Below, one piece after another: positions 1 to 10,939 of a stretch of 18,479 nt of DNA. Made by a program: the position numbers and the translations under genes. Under the pieces are notes generated by a model. It worked only from the letters and a program-made list of their open reading frames with translations, did no database searches and was not told the DNA's origin. This stretch comes from Monoraphidium neglectum (taxonomy: Eukaryota > Chlorophyta > Chlorophyceae > Sphaeropleales > Selenastraceae): the NCBI RefSeq assembly GCF_000611645.1, contig NW_014013021.1:3849-22327 (forward strand), written 5' to 3'. The stretch's first letter is position 1. Every line of letters starts with the position of its first letter.

Positions 1-3000
1 CCGCCGCTGCTGCCGCCGCGCCGTCGCCGGCCCCGCCGTGCGGGCCCACTGGGAGGAGCTGGTCGCGCAGCCGCACCAGGCCGCCGCTGCTGATCCATTC
101 CTCGTGCACGCGCTGCGCCTGGAACAGCACGAGGGGGGGCCCGAGCGTTGGCAAGGGCGCAGGCGTCAGTGCGTGATGCATGCGGGCATACATGTGTAAT
201 GCATGCGTGCATGTACGATTGCGTGCATTGAACCTCTGCCTCTGTTGCGCCCCGCCAGATGACGGGTCGCGGGCATTGGGTCCACGCCCTCCTTCAAGCC
301 AGCCACAAACATCTGACGCCACCCTGCTGCCTCAGCCCGTCCTCCCCTTGGTTCCCCCAACCCCACCTCCTCATCCTGGCTGCGCCCCATGTGCGCCTTG
401 AACACCGCCACAAACGCCAGCGTCGCCGCGTCTGGCCCCGCCATGCACGCCGGCGGGATCAGGCCGAGGAAGGTGCTGTGCACCGCGCTGGTGCGGGAGT
501 AGAGCACCAGCGCGTCCAACGCGGCCGCGCGCACGGCCCAGTGCGGGCAGGACAGCAGGTGGCGGAACAGCGCCTGCAGGGGCCAAGGGGCGGGGTGGCA
601 CAACGGCGCGCGCACTCAGCCAGGCTTGGCATGCTTGTGCGGCCTTGTGCGCGGGGCGTGTGGGGGCAGCCTGCCGCACGATGACCGAGTCGTGTGTGTT
701 CGCGCGGGCCATGAACTCACCTGCGGCTGCGTCTGCGAGCCGCCGAGCCGCCCCGCGGCTGCTGCGATGTCCACCAGCAGGCCGCCGCCCTTCCCATCGC
801 GAGACCCCTGCTGCTGCTGGCCGGCCCACTGCAGCAGGAATCCCAGGGGCTGATGCAGGCCCTCAAGCGCCGCCGCCTGCAGCACCGAGCCGGCAGCGGC
901 CACCAGGCGCAGCGCCGGCGCGACGTAGCAGGCCGGCGCGGGGCGCTGGGGGCCCGGGTGCGCCACGGTTGCGCCGCTGCTCGGGAGCGCCAGGGCCGAA
1001 AGGGCCGTCGCTGCCGAGTGCTGCTGCAAGGCAGCAGTTGCTGCGAGCGTGGCGGCAGGTCATGGTCAAAAGGCGCCTTGTTGTCACACAGCAGCGCATT
1101 ATTTTGACCACAGCACCAGGTGAGCCCACGGCACGGCGCATGAGCATCACGTTGCAGCGGCCTCGACCCACCTGCAGCATCCTGCCCCGGCCGGTCATGG
1201 ACCCGCTGCGCCGCCAGCTGCGCTCCCTCCAGCAGCCAACCCAGGTGCGCCTCCAGCAGCGCCAGCTCAGCAGCATTCAGACCAGGCTGCTGCTGCTGAT
1301 GCTGCTGTAGCACGGCGATGACTGGCAGCGCCTGGCTGATCACCAGGTCCAGGCAGCCCTTGAAAAACCCGGATGTGTCCGCCTCATCGGGCGGTCGTGC
1401 CAGCCACACCACGTGCACGCGCCCGGCCAGCACGGCAGCCGCACAGGCGTCCAACGGCGGCGGAGGGGGCGATAGGAGCCGCTGCTGCGTGAAGCACTGG
1501 GCTGCTGGTGATGGCCCGCACGCCTGTGGGCAACGCGTTGCGTGGTGTGCCAATCTCTTGGCGAGAGGCCGTCATCACAACAGATGGTGCATAGCAGAAC
1601 AAATACATGCCATGTGGCTTACTACCAGCCAGTGCATGGCCATCACTCACACACACACACATTTACACATACACAGAGCTGAACACACATTACTCATACA
1701 CACACAGACACACACACGCACGCGCGCGATTGCCCAAGCCAACCTGCAACATGGCCGCTAAATGTGCCGCCAGCCGCGACGCCGGCCCCAACGAATCCAG
1801 CTGGCACGCGCCCGCCAGCGCCTCCCCGGCTGCCAGCTCATCCAGCAGCCCCAGGGCAGCCTCCAGCTGCTCCTCCTGCGGCCCCAAGGCGCTGGCCTGC
1901 TGCGCGCCGCACAGCACGGCGCTTGCCAGCCGCGCCACGACGGGGTGGGGGCTCATGGCTGCGCAGCAGCGTGCACAAGGGGTGCGTCCGCGTATTGAGA
2001 TACACAGGCAGCGAAATGGCTTGCGCATCCAGGCTAGTAACATCTGACACTTCGTTGTGCCCCAGTGCCCCCCCCACCCGCGCTCACCCAGGAGATGCAG
2101 CGACTGCACGCCCACACGCCACGCCGCCTCCAGCGGGGCCCCGCCCGCGGCGCAGCCCAGCAAGAACGCCAGCGCCGCGCACCGCACGTGCCGCCACAGC
2201 CCGCCTGGGTGCTCCGCCAGGAGCGCGTCTGCCGCTGCGACGCCCGCCGCCCGCACCATCCACGGGAGCAGCACGCGCGCTGCGGCCTCAGCGAGCGGCG
2301 GCCGCATGGCGGGCGCGTGCTGCAGCAGGCCGGCGGCCAGCAGCACGCCGGCCTGCAGGCGCACCGAGGCGTCCGTTTCTTCGCACTCCCACTCGCTCAC
2401 CTCCTCCTCTGTCGCAAAAGGCTGCTGCTGCTGCTGCTGCTGCTCCCGAGACTCGCTGCCGCCGCCGTCAGACAATGTCCCCTCCGCGGCCGCAGCGACG
2501 TCGCGCAGCCGCGCCTCGAGCTCCTCCTGGCCCGCCCCCTCCTCGTTCAGCGCCCCCAGCATCGCGGCCGCCAGCTTCGGTAGCAGCAGCTCGCGCACCG
2601 CGCCGGCCGCGGCCGCCTCGGAGGGCGCGAAGCCTCGGCGGTCCGCCGCGTGGAGCGAGAGCGCCGCAGAGACGAGCGGCGCCCAGGCGGCCGAGCGCGT
2701 CGCGCTCGCGGACGTACCGAGGATCTTCAAGGCAACCCCCAGGTAGAACCGCACCACCCGCAGCCGCCCCTCCTGCCCCGGCGCCCGCAGCTCGCCCGCC
2801 GCGGCGACGAGCTGCCGCAGCGCCGCGCGCGCGGCGCGTCGCACGAGCGCCGGCGGCGCGGCCGTGAGCCGCGCGGGCGGCGGGGGCGCGACCATCAGGC
2901 GGCCGAGGCTGCTCCAGCCGAGGTTGAGGGTGGCAAGGCTGACCATCTCGCGCGGCGCGCCGGGCGGGCCGCGCCCTGTCAGCAGCGCAGTCGCTGAGAG

Positions 3001-4021
3001 CGCCAGCTCGAGAAGCTGCTCGCAGGCCGACGCGACCACCCCGCACAGCTCCCGGCGCCCCTCTGCCTCCTCGCCTCCAACCGCACCGTCGAGCGCCGTG
3101 CATGGGGCGTCCGGCATGAGGCGCCGCGCGCAGAGCGCCTCGAGGGCGCCGACCAGGTGCTTCACGCCGGCCTTTGCGGCATCCGCGGCGGCCGCATGCT
3201 GCCCTGCATCGACCAGCGGCCCGGCCACGTCGGCGCAGCACAGGAGGGCGTTGGCGAGGCGCAGGCAGGCTGACGAGAAGCGGCCGACGGACGCCATGCG
3301 CAGCTGCGGCGTGGGGCCGGGCTCCGGCGCGGGGTGTGGGGGCTCGGCGTCGCATGCGGCTGCGAGGGCCTTGCATGCGGCCGCGGCAAGCTGGCTCACG
3401 TCCTGCGGCGGCGAGGTGTAGGGCACAAGGTTTGCTAGAGCTTGTTTTGGGGGCTTTCTACGAGACCTTTTATTGGCTGATGCAAGCATGTGCTTTGGAG
3501 CGAAGCTGGCAGCGGCCGCGCCACGCCTCTGTGCTTGTTGCAGTCCAAATCTCAAAGGCTCACCGCGACCTGCGAGCAAGCCTCTGCTGCCTGATTCTCT
3601 CGGCTTCCAGCATTTGAAGCGCCTGCTGCGAGCGCGCCACAGCACGCTGTCACCACCTGTACGTGGTGGGGGCTGTGGTTGACGCCAACAACTTGCTGTG
3701 CCCCTGCGGTGCCGGTACTATGGAGCTGCAATGCATGAAAAGTGATAATTCAGGCCGCCGGAGCCCCAGGAAAGCATGCACAGGGCATGTATCCCGGCAT
3801 CATGCAGTCAGACGCCTGACCTGTGTCGCCAGTGTCAGCTGATCATGGGTGCAGGCGCTTGCCACCAGGCTCGCCCGCAGCTGCTCCGTGTCTAATTTTT
3901 GCCACGTGGCAGCCCACATCTTGATGTAACCACCCTGCAAGGTTAACTTGTGCACTTCAGCAATAGGACGGGAGACCTCCTGAGCCAAGGTGCAGCAGTA
4001 ACGCGCAAGCAGCGCGCCGAC
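1..4021 (-). CDS. FIRRM/FLIP (MEICA1, DUF4487)-like protein, partial at both ends
   Basis: I read seven exons on the minus strand: 3821-4021, 2088-3402, 1744-1958, 1172-1496, 721-1040, 367-573 and 1-118. Every junction has GT...AG ends and matching phases (0,0,1,0,1,0,0). They encode about 900 residues of Leu/Ala-rich helices of HEAT/ARM type, without catalytic motifs. Three stretches match my recollection of FIRRM/FLIP: the first exon with a MWAATWQKL core, the segment from DVSQLAAAACKAL to GRFSSACLRLANALL, and the C-terminal LFRHLLSCPHWAVRAAALDALVLY. Known members bind the FIGNL1 ATPase and restrain RAD51/DMC1 strand invasion and crossover formation in the nucleus. A Q8 run and an acidic patch (EEEVSEWECEE) follow the middle of the large exon. 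An open frame extends upstream to 3645, but the phase-0 acceptor at 3403-3404 joins better to the 3821-4021 exon. The start codon is not identified and the C-terminus lies outside the window. It could instead be another HEAT-repeat protein. Confidence 0.55.
1644..1728. repeat. CA-rich microsatellite in an intron
   Basis: An interrupted run of CA dinucleotides ends in a CG-rich tail. It lies inside the 1497-1743 intron of the FIRRM/FLIP-like gene, close to the donor site at 1742-1743. It breaks the otherwise GC-rich composition and is probably length-polymorphic. Confidence 0.9.
2421..2444. repeat. CTG/CAG triplet run coding polyglutamine
   Basis: Eight CTG triplets on the plus strand encode Q8 on the minus strand, in the large exon of the FIRRM/FLIP-like gene. 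They lie next to an acidic low-complexity linker. This is probably a disordered loop between helical blocks. Confidence 0.9.
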
Positions 4022-6044
4022 CTGAGCTGCCGCTGGCCGCGCCTCTCAATCGATTGAACTACTTGAAACCATTGGAACATTGACATCATAGCACTGCGCC
4101 GTGACGTTCCGGCATCAAGCTCGAGATCACATGTAGATCAGTCATTTTTTGAATTAAGCGGTGCAGCATGGCGAGAGACCGCGCGTGATGCGGGGGCAGA
4201 CATTCAACATAGTTTTAGATATAGTGTAGCAACGAACCAGCCAACAGACAGGCGTCCATCGGCGTCGTTACCAGGCTGGGCAACTGCTCTTGTCCCAGGT
4301 CAGGCAGAGCGAGCACATCCTCAGTGACAGCGAGGCCTTATTTTCACATTGCTTCTGGGGAACACCTGCCCTCCACGGCACCCACACAAGTGGCATGTAC
4401 CGTAACATTTGTTGCTCGCAGTGCTGAAAGACTCTTTGCACTGCATGGCAGGATTGTATGTGCTGCTGGAGACAACGGGCAATGTTTGTACTGCCAATCG
4501 GCAATGTTTATAAATTGTGTACACGCACCTGTATCAGTGCCAGCTGTCATATTCATGTTGATCTGAGAGCTGCATCCAGAATGCAGGCACGCGTTGGCCG
4601 GGCCACGACTCCCGCCTTTTCCCCCTGTGACTGACACATCGCTGGGCTGAACTCGCCCAGCCGATTTGATACTAAAGCACACCCTCTTCAACGCTGACCT
4701 TTGGAAGCCATCTGTCCTGCTGATATCAAGCACGTTTCGCACAAGAAGCATGGCATTGTGGGGTTGAACCCAGCCTACAGTACTGTAAATTGTGACAAGG
4801 CGTTGTCGATCGACGGTGCGACTGTGCTTGACAAAACACATGCGGGTACTGCAGACCCTGACCAGCATGGCTCTGCCTGCATGCACATCATACAACCCAT
4901 CTGTAGGAAACAGTGGTCCTAAAGCGGGGTATTATGCGTGCAGCGGCTGGTAACCTGCTGGCAGTGGTGTTGCAGTCGACCTGCGGGCTGGCTGTGGGGA
5001 TTTTGTTTGACCTGCTAGCTGGCACAACCCGCTTGAGAGGCTGTGACGCCAGAGAACCTGCGGACCATTTCCCGTCCTGATCACGCAGCGCAGGTGGATA
5101 GCAGCGTGGGTATCAACCGTAGAGCCGCACCTCATCATCGAATCTTGAGGCTGCTACAAGGCAGCCGTGAGCATGCGCACCTGTGATGAGGCTGTCATGA
5201 GCTGAACCCCACCAGGTTGCCTGACTACCACACAGGGACCCATTAGAGCTGAGGGCCACGTGGGCACCAGACAAGTAAGCGTGCTGTGCACCGAAAGATC
5301 AGGCATAGTGCGACTGCACTGCGCCCTCAAGGTCTCGCGCAGCAACGCGTGCACGCACCACAAACCCACCCTTCAAAAACATTAGTGATGAAATGGTGGG
5401 GATCGCCAACCGCAGATATCCAACGCTGCGCCTCAACACGCGTACGGCGTGGACAGCAGCCATCGAACCTGCAGGTTAGTTCATGGGGCACAAGTGGCCG
5501 GGGCCGGAATGAGATGGGCACGCAGCACCATCATCAAGCAGCGCAAGTGGGGCTCAAGGTGCAGCTGCGGAGCGCAAAAACCGCCGCCATCGCTGCTGAC
5601 TGCAGGCTAGCGAACCTGGGATGCGACAGCTAGAGCACCAAAACAAGCCAACGAGGTCGTAATCTTTATATACCCCCCCTCCTCTGGGCTGCCGTTCTAG
5701 GGCGAAGACTGTGCGAGTGCTGTCTGCTGGGTGAGCACTCTGAGCACCGAAGGCTGGCGTGACAAGCCTCACCGCGATGTCCGGTGTGATCAGTGCGGTG
5801 GATGACGCCGTATTGATTGCATGATGACGTCTTTCAGGTGTACGTTGTATATATGATAATTGTTTCCGCTGGCATCTTCGCTCGTTGGCAGCTTCCACTC
5901 ATCCACTCAGACCCACACGGCATATTTGCTTGTCCAGCGATGGCTTTGGTGTCAATCCTGATGCTCAGCTACAATTTCACTCGTCGTGACTGTCGCCGCG
6001 TGCGTTTATATCGTACTGCAGTGTGGCTAGATCGACGATTCAAA
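4022..6044. other. Spacer between divergent genes
   Basis: About 2 kb separates the leftmost recognised exon of the minus-strand gene from the split start codon of F-box copy 1. It is visibly less GC-rich than the exons and its open frames are short or unconvincing. It should hold the missing 5' exons and promoter of the FIRRM/FLIP-like gene. One candidate exon lies near 4385-4468 on the minus strand and is treated as a finding. TATA-like words occur at 5665-5672, 5847-5855 and 6005-6011. I see no tRNA, CRISPR array or mobile element here. Confidence 0.6.
5847..5855 (+). promoter_or_regulatory. TATA-like element upstream of F-box copy 1
   Basis: TGTATATAT lies about 190 nt upstream of the split start codon. 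A second TATA-like word (TTTATATA, 5665-5672) lies about 375 nt upstream, and a third (TTTATAT, 6005-6011) only about 35 nt upstream. The assignment rests on the word and its position only, and the transcription start is unknown. Confidence 0.25.
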
Positions 6045-7822
6045 ATGTGAGCGCCCTTGCCGGACTGCTGGTGCACGTATCTTTAATCGGATCAAGTTAT
6101 CTCACGCCATTCAAGTTTCCATGTGCAGGGCCCATCTGGATCAGCACGACGCTGGTCAACGTGACTGGGCCGACCTCCCGCTGGAGCCGCTTAGCCGCAT
6201 CATGGCAGAGCTTGGGCTTGAGCACGGCCTGGGCGCCTCCTGCACCTGCAGGACATGGTGTTCCGCCGCATGCGAGGCTGTTCTGAGCTTGGGCAAGACG
6301 ACCAAGCCAGAGGACATGACTCGGGCAGTTGAAGGTTTCCCCTGCCTACGCGAGCTCACCATCACGTCCGAGGGCTCTTACTTCAACATCTCCGACGCAA
6401 ATGCGCTCTCTTACAAGCTAGCGCAAGTCTGCAAGTCGAAGCACCTGACGCGTCTCACGATCATTGGCATGGCGCGCGGCATGATCGCCGCTGCAGTGGC
6501 TGCCCGCCGCGAGCGGCTCCAAGACCGGGTGTGTTTTGAGCGGCTGGTGGAGCTCTGCTTCGTCAGCCGCGTGCTGCCAGAGGCCATCGAACGCGGCAAG
6601 ACAAGGCCTGCCACCCTCGTCGCTAGCGGCATATGCGAGCTGGGATTGAGTCTCCCCTGCTTGCGGGTGCTGACCCTAGAGAACCCCGACTTGGGGCCGC
6701 CACAGCGCAACCCCGCGCCGCTGCAGCACTACACGGCGCTGCAGGTGTTGCGGCTGGCTGGAACAGTGCCTGAGCGCGCCGTGCGGCTGGCGAGCAGCGC
6801 ACCTGGGCTGCAGCACCTAACGCTGACCGAGTGTAAGCTGAGGGACCTCACCACTCTCGGCCACGCGACACTGCGGCGCCTCAAGGTGGGCTGCTTGATG
6901 GAAGGGAGCTGCCTGCTTTGAATCAGTAGGCCACACTGCCGATGATGCACGCAAAAGGGGAGAGCCATCGACCAATCCCTGTTGGCTTGGGGTCCAGCGC
7001 AACCAACGTTTGCTGCCCTCACCACCCACAAAAACCACCAGAGCCTGGAGCTTGTGGTGTGCGAGTCGCTCAACTCTCTGCCCTCTGGCGACGGGCTGTT
7101 TGGCCTGGAGAAGCTTGTCATGAATGGGTGTCCTGCGCTCCTACAGGCTGTGGACTTTGCGCTGCTGCGGGGATTGCAGCGACTTCACATCAACGGGTCT
7201 GGTCTTGGCTGGTGGGAGACCGCGCTGCCACCAAATTTTGCCAAGCTGTCCACATTGCGCACCCTGTCAGAATTGGCCCTATCAAACTATCCATTATGTG
7301 AGGCCCATCGTGGCCCACGTGCACCCCCAGAAAGCAAGGGCGACGCCCTAAGGTACATATGGCCTTGCACATCCCTGCGTCACCTGACCGTGCGCGACGC
7401 TGGGGGCGTCGTCCTCAAGGCCAGCGTCACCAGCATGACTCAGCTCCAGGTGGTTGGACTGGGCGGTGCGCATGCTGACCCATCCACATTGCCATGCACG
7501 CATGTGCACCCGGCACGTATGCTTGCTGCAACATCTACCAATCCCATCCAACAGGCCTGATCAGGGCGCAGCAACAAGCTTGCCAACACCTCACATCCAC
7601 ACAACAACCAACCACCCTGCGCACAACCAGTCCCTGGACCTGGGTGGGGATACGGCCGTCTGGCAGCTATCTACGGGGGCGGTTGCCGCGCTGCTGAGCA
7701 CGGCATCATTCACGAGGCTCGTCCTCTCGGAATGGACACTGGAGTTTGAAGGGAATGCGGCAGCACTGGAGTACCTGATCGAGGCAGAGTTTGTGGGTCG
7801 CGTCCGCATTGACGTTGATTGA
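6045..7822 (+). CDS. F-box/leucine-rich-repeat protein, copy 1 (452 aa)
   Basis: Four exons: 6045-6046 (AT only), 6129-6885, 7042-7449 and 7631-7822, with GT...AG introns of 82, 156 and 181 nt. The coding sum is 1359 nt including the stop. Splicing creates the start codon AT^G in a good context, AAAATGGCC. Residues about 13-50 form an N-terminal F-box-like helix region (WADLPLEPLSRIM...). Leucine-rich repeat units follow, such as LRVLTLENPDL, LQHLTLTECKL, LEKLVMNGCPAL, LQRLHINGSGL and LQSLDLGGD. F-box/LRR proteins usually link substrates to SCF ubiquitin ligases through SKP1. Here the second half of the F-box is unusual (GASCTCRTW where copy 2 has VAASVCKAW), so SKP1 binding is uncertain. It is the paralog of the minus-strand gene at 13342-15079. 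An unspliced transcript could start at the in-frame ATG at 6121 and give nearly the same protein. Confidence 0.82.
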
Positions 7823-7826
7823 GGCT

Positions 7827-7831
7827 TGTAA
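7827..7831 (+). terminator. TGTAA poly(A) signal of F-box copy 1
   Basis: TGTAA, the chlorophyte polyadenylation signal, begins five bases after the stop codon. This is very close, so the 3' UTR would be short unless a later site is used. Confidence 0.45.
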
Positions 7832-8593
7832 TAGGTTCTTGCTCCGTAAGGTGTGCTTGCAATGCAAGCAGACCTTGTGAATTTCTCTCGTGGGCCCGAT
7901 GAAGCAACAGGGTGGACTGGGGCTGTTACGCTACGCAGAAGCAGCGGCGCACTGCTTGCAGGGCAGCGTAAATTTACTGCTCAACAACTACTTGATGTAC
8001 CAGACAGGTTCAAGAAGGCAGGAGCAGCCGCTCGCGTGCCCATGCAGTTTGCAAGTGCCTGGGGTTGCTCGTGCTGCTGAGAGTGACCAGGTTGAACAGT
8101 CAGTGACACATGCATGGCTCTGACACCAGCTTACATGGTTATCTTGTGTTCTAGATGATGTGTGAGCTAATCAAACGTGAAGGATAGCAAATGGGCAGGG
8201 CTACCCTGTGCGCGTGGCGCTCACTCCTGCTTGCCCCATCGCCCTGTTCAGTGTCTTGGCAAGCAGCCCCTCCAAATGCCACTTCGTATACTTCGTATGC
8301 ATTGAGTTTCTGTGCATGCATGAGCACAAGTATTTCAGTTGCAGGGTACTCAGGATTTTTGTCGTCGCATCTGCATGTGTGTGAGCCGGGATTGTCCATG
8401 ATGGTCCTGCAACGCAACCAGCTGATCAGCGTTGTTCAGTTGTCACTACAAGTGTCACTGCACTCGTCGAGTCATGCCCAGCTTGCCTGTACCGTGTTGC
8501 AAGCCAGCCATGTGAGAATGTTTTATACATTGTCCATTCTGACACGCGTTGTAATCGACGAGTCATACTCGCTGATCTGGCCCGCTCGGCGGT
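7832..8593. other. Spacer before PDCD2L
   Basis: About 760 nt lie between two plus-strand genes. Open frames are short, with no recognisable domain and no RNA gene. It probably holds the 3' flank of F-box copy 1 and the promoter and 5' UTR of PDCD2L. A short direct repeat of ACTTCGTAT occurs at 8281-8298. Confidence 0.6.
8521..8529 (+). promoter_or_regulatory. TATA-like element of PDCD2L
   Basis: TTTTATACA lies about 65-73 nt upstream of the PDCD2L start codon. That spacing suits a TATA box with a 5' UTR of roughly 40 nt. The evidence is the word and its position only. Confidence 0.35.
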
Positions 8594-10922
8594 ATGGCGG
8601 GCCACAAGGTGTGGCTAGGTCTAGCCGGCGAGATGGTCGATCCAGATGAGGTGCTCGACCATCACGCCACCAAGTGCGGCGGCACGCCGCACTACCCCGG
8701 CTGCCGCCCGCCGCTGGGCGCTGCAGACGTGCAGTGCCTCGTGTGCAGTGCGCCGCTGTCGCTTGTCCTGCAGGTGCGCCGCTGAGTTCAGCAAGCAGCC
8801 CCTGGTGGCGTGCTGTTGCACTGGAGCCTGCGCAATGCAGCCTCTGCAGGCACCACATGCAGGTGCACGGTGAGTGCACCTGTACTCGCGGTATAGGAAG
8901 TTCCCCTTCCATACACTGCAACCGCCCTGCCCATTGCTCTGCTGTCAGCACAGACTGCTACTTGCACCCGTGATTTTTTATGTTGGCAGCTGCAGCCCCA
9001 ACATGCATGACTGTCTTAAGCCGGTTGACCGACAGCACTCCGCGCCGCCCTGTGCAGGCCTACTCGCCAGCGGACGCCTGTGATGCGCGCTGCCTCCTCG
9101 TTTTTGGGTGCACAGCAGAGCAGTGTGCTCGCAAGCCTGGCAGCTGGCGCGCGTGGCGTTGCCAGCTCGCACCGGCGGTCGTCGCCCCCTCATTGCAGCA
9201 GCCTCCTGCCGGCAGCGCGCCGCTTGGTTTGGAGGTGCGACCACAGCAGCCGCAGCAGCAGCAGCAGCAAGATGTAGCTAAGCAGCAGCAGGAGAAGCCC
9301 AGCGGTGTCCCTGGCTTTGATGGCGACGACGATGACTGGGGCTTGGGCAGCGACGCCTTTGGCAACGGCGACTTTGGCGGCAGCGCCTTCACTGGTGGCG
9401 CACTTGGTGCTGGTTCGGATGAAATCAGCGCATTTGGCTTTGCAGGCCTGACATCGGCGTTGGAGCTGGCGGCGGCGAACCTCTCTGTGGGGCAGGTGCG
9501 GCTCAAGGCGGCTGCAAAGCACGCCGTTCCTGCAGCTGCAGGCAAAAAGAGCGCCGACGATGCAACTTTGGTGGGCAGCTGTGGCGGCGAGGCAGGCTCA
9601 CGGCTGCCGGAATTCCACGTGTACGCTGAAGAAGAACCAGCAGGTGCGAACCTGGGGTTTCGGGCAGCCGGCATCGGGCATGGTGGATTGCGTCCTTTGC
9701 GTAGCATGCATGGCACCCAAGCTTGCCATGCACACCTGGTTGCACAGTGCCAAATCGTTCATGGCCGCCGCTCTGGCCCTGGTCCCGTTTACCAACTCAG
9801 ACACCGTCGTACCCGAGCGTGAGATGCAGCACGCTCGGCAGCTTCTGGCCAGCTATCACGCAGCTGCTGATGACCAGGGCGCCCCTACAGCCTTGCTCTC
9901 ATCAATGTCCGCCGGCACACCCGAGGCAGCCGGCGCCGCTGCTGGCAGCGGTGGAAGGGCCAGCGGCGGGAGGGGCAGCAAGGGTGGTGTAGGCGGGGAG
10001 GACGATGGCGGCGCCGAGTCGTGGGCGGGCGAGGGCTACGAGCCGACGCAGCTGCGTGGTGTGGTGCGGTCTTACGTGAAGTTCAGCAAACGGGTGGAGC
10101 GGCAGCCGCTGCAGTGCGTCAGGTGCGGGCATGGGCACCCGCGCGTGGCTTTGTGCAAGGCCGTGGCTGTTGTTCCTGCTGCCCTCTCTATTACTGTGTG
10201 AATTTTGAGGGCGGTTTGAAGGTCATAGTGAAATGTCATGGAAGTGCATTGACTGAGCAGCTGGGTACGGGCCTCACCCCTTGCCGAATGTGCCGCAGGT
10301 ATTGCCCTGGCGGCAGCCCCCTTTGGCCGCTGCCCTGTCAACCGTCGGCACCGCCGTGCGGCGCCTGCGGCGCGCCGCGCGTGTACGAGCTGCAACTGAT
10401 GCCGGCGCTGATCCAGATGCTTCTGGAAGGGGCGCAGCTGGAGCAGGCACGAGCCGAGGGTGGCGGCGCTGGCGGCTCCAGGGGCGGCGACAAAGGCAGC
10501 GGGGCAGCTGCAGTGACCGAGCCGCAAGAGGATCGAGGTGGGGACGCACAGGCGCACATTCCTGCTTGATCTTGGTTTGTGGTTGTGTGGCGGCGCTGCA
10601 GTATGCCCAATAGACCGCCACTTGCAGTCCAGAGCTGGTATCCAGTTTGTGGGAATTAGTACCCCTGTGGGCCGTGATCCACTTGACCCCTGCGTTTTTC
10701 TCAATCCTCCACGCAGTGCTGTCTGCAGTTAGCCAGTGGGACTGGTGCAGCATTGCGGTCTTCACATGCAGCGCCAACTGTGGCGGCGGGGGAGGCGCGC
10801 AGCATGCTGGCGCGTGCACAGCTGTCGAGGAGGCTGTGGCGATCGTGAATGAGTCGGAGCTGCACACACTGCCAGAGGGTCACACACCGCCACCTGCAGA
10901 GTTCCAATCGCATAAGCACTAA
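8594..10922 (+). CDS. PDCD2L: PDCD2-like / Tsr4-type ribosome-assembly chaperone (506 aa)
   Basis: Five exons (8594-8773, 9058-9643, 9801-10122, 10299-10537, 10729-10922) have matching phases and sum to 1521 nt with the stop. Family hallmarks appear in order: KVWLGLAGEMVDPDEV at the N-terminus, CLVC at residues 48-51 followed by PLSLVLQ joined to AYSP across the first intron, the ARCLLVFGC block, and LPEFHVYAEEE. Next come YVKFSKRVERQPLQCVRY across intron 3, a CGAC pair at 383-386 with VYELQLMPALIQMLLE, and the C-terminal WDWCSIAVFTCSANC. No MYND zinc finger is visible, so PDCD2L/Tsr4 fits better than MYND-containing PDCD2. Known members escort ribosomal protein uS5 (RPS2) during 40S assembly. 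At 506 residues it is longer than the roughly 350-residue animal proteins, owing to Gln-, Gly- and Asp-rich inserts. The last acceptor could instead be at 10715-10716, which keeps the same phase and adds four residues. Confidence 0.93.
9241..9270. repeat. CAG run coding a Gln-rich linker in PDCD2L
   Basis: CAG-rich triplets encode PQQPQQQQQQ at about residues 122-131 of PDCD2L. They lie between the first cysteine block and an Asp/Gly-rich stretch (GDDDDWGLGSD). Typical family members lack this insert, so it is probably a flexible loop. Confidence 0.8.
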
Positions 10923-10934
10923 AACGGATGCCGC

Positions 10935-10939
10935 TGTAA
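10935..10939 (+). terminator. TGTAA poly(A) signal of PDCD2L
   Basis: TGTAA starts 13 nt after the stop codon of PDCD2L on the same strand. It supports the choice of stop. Confidence 0.5.

Noticed and set aside
3403..3645. N-terminal extension of the large minus-strand frame from an ATG at 3645
   Set aside because: A phase-0 acceptor at 3403-3404 joins well to the exon at 3821-4021. The extension is basic and low in complexity and reads as intron.
4344..4895. 183-codon minus-strand open frame in the spacer
   Set aside because: It has no recognisable domain, an unusual Cys/Met/Thr-rich composition for this genome, and no splice or family support.
8281..8300. ACTTCGTATA-type words resembling part of a loxP site
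   Set aside because: Two short direct copies lie next to each other, but the 13-bp inverted arms and spacer of loxP are not present. Chance or a local duplication is more likely.
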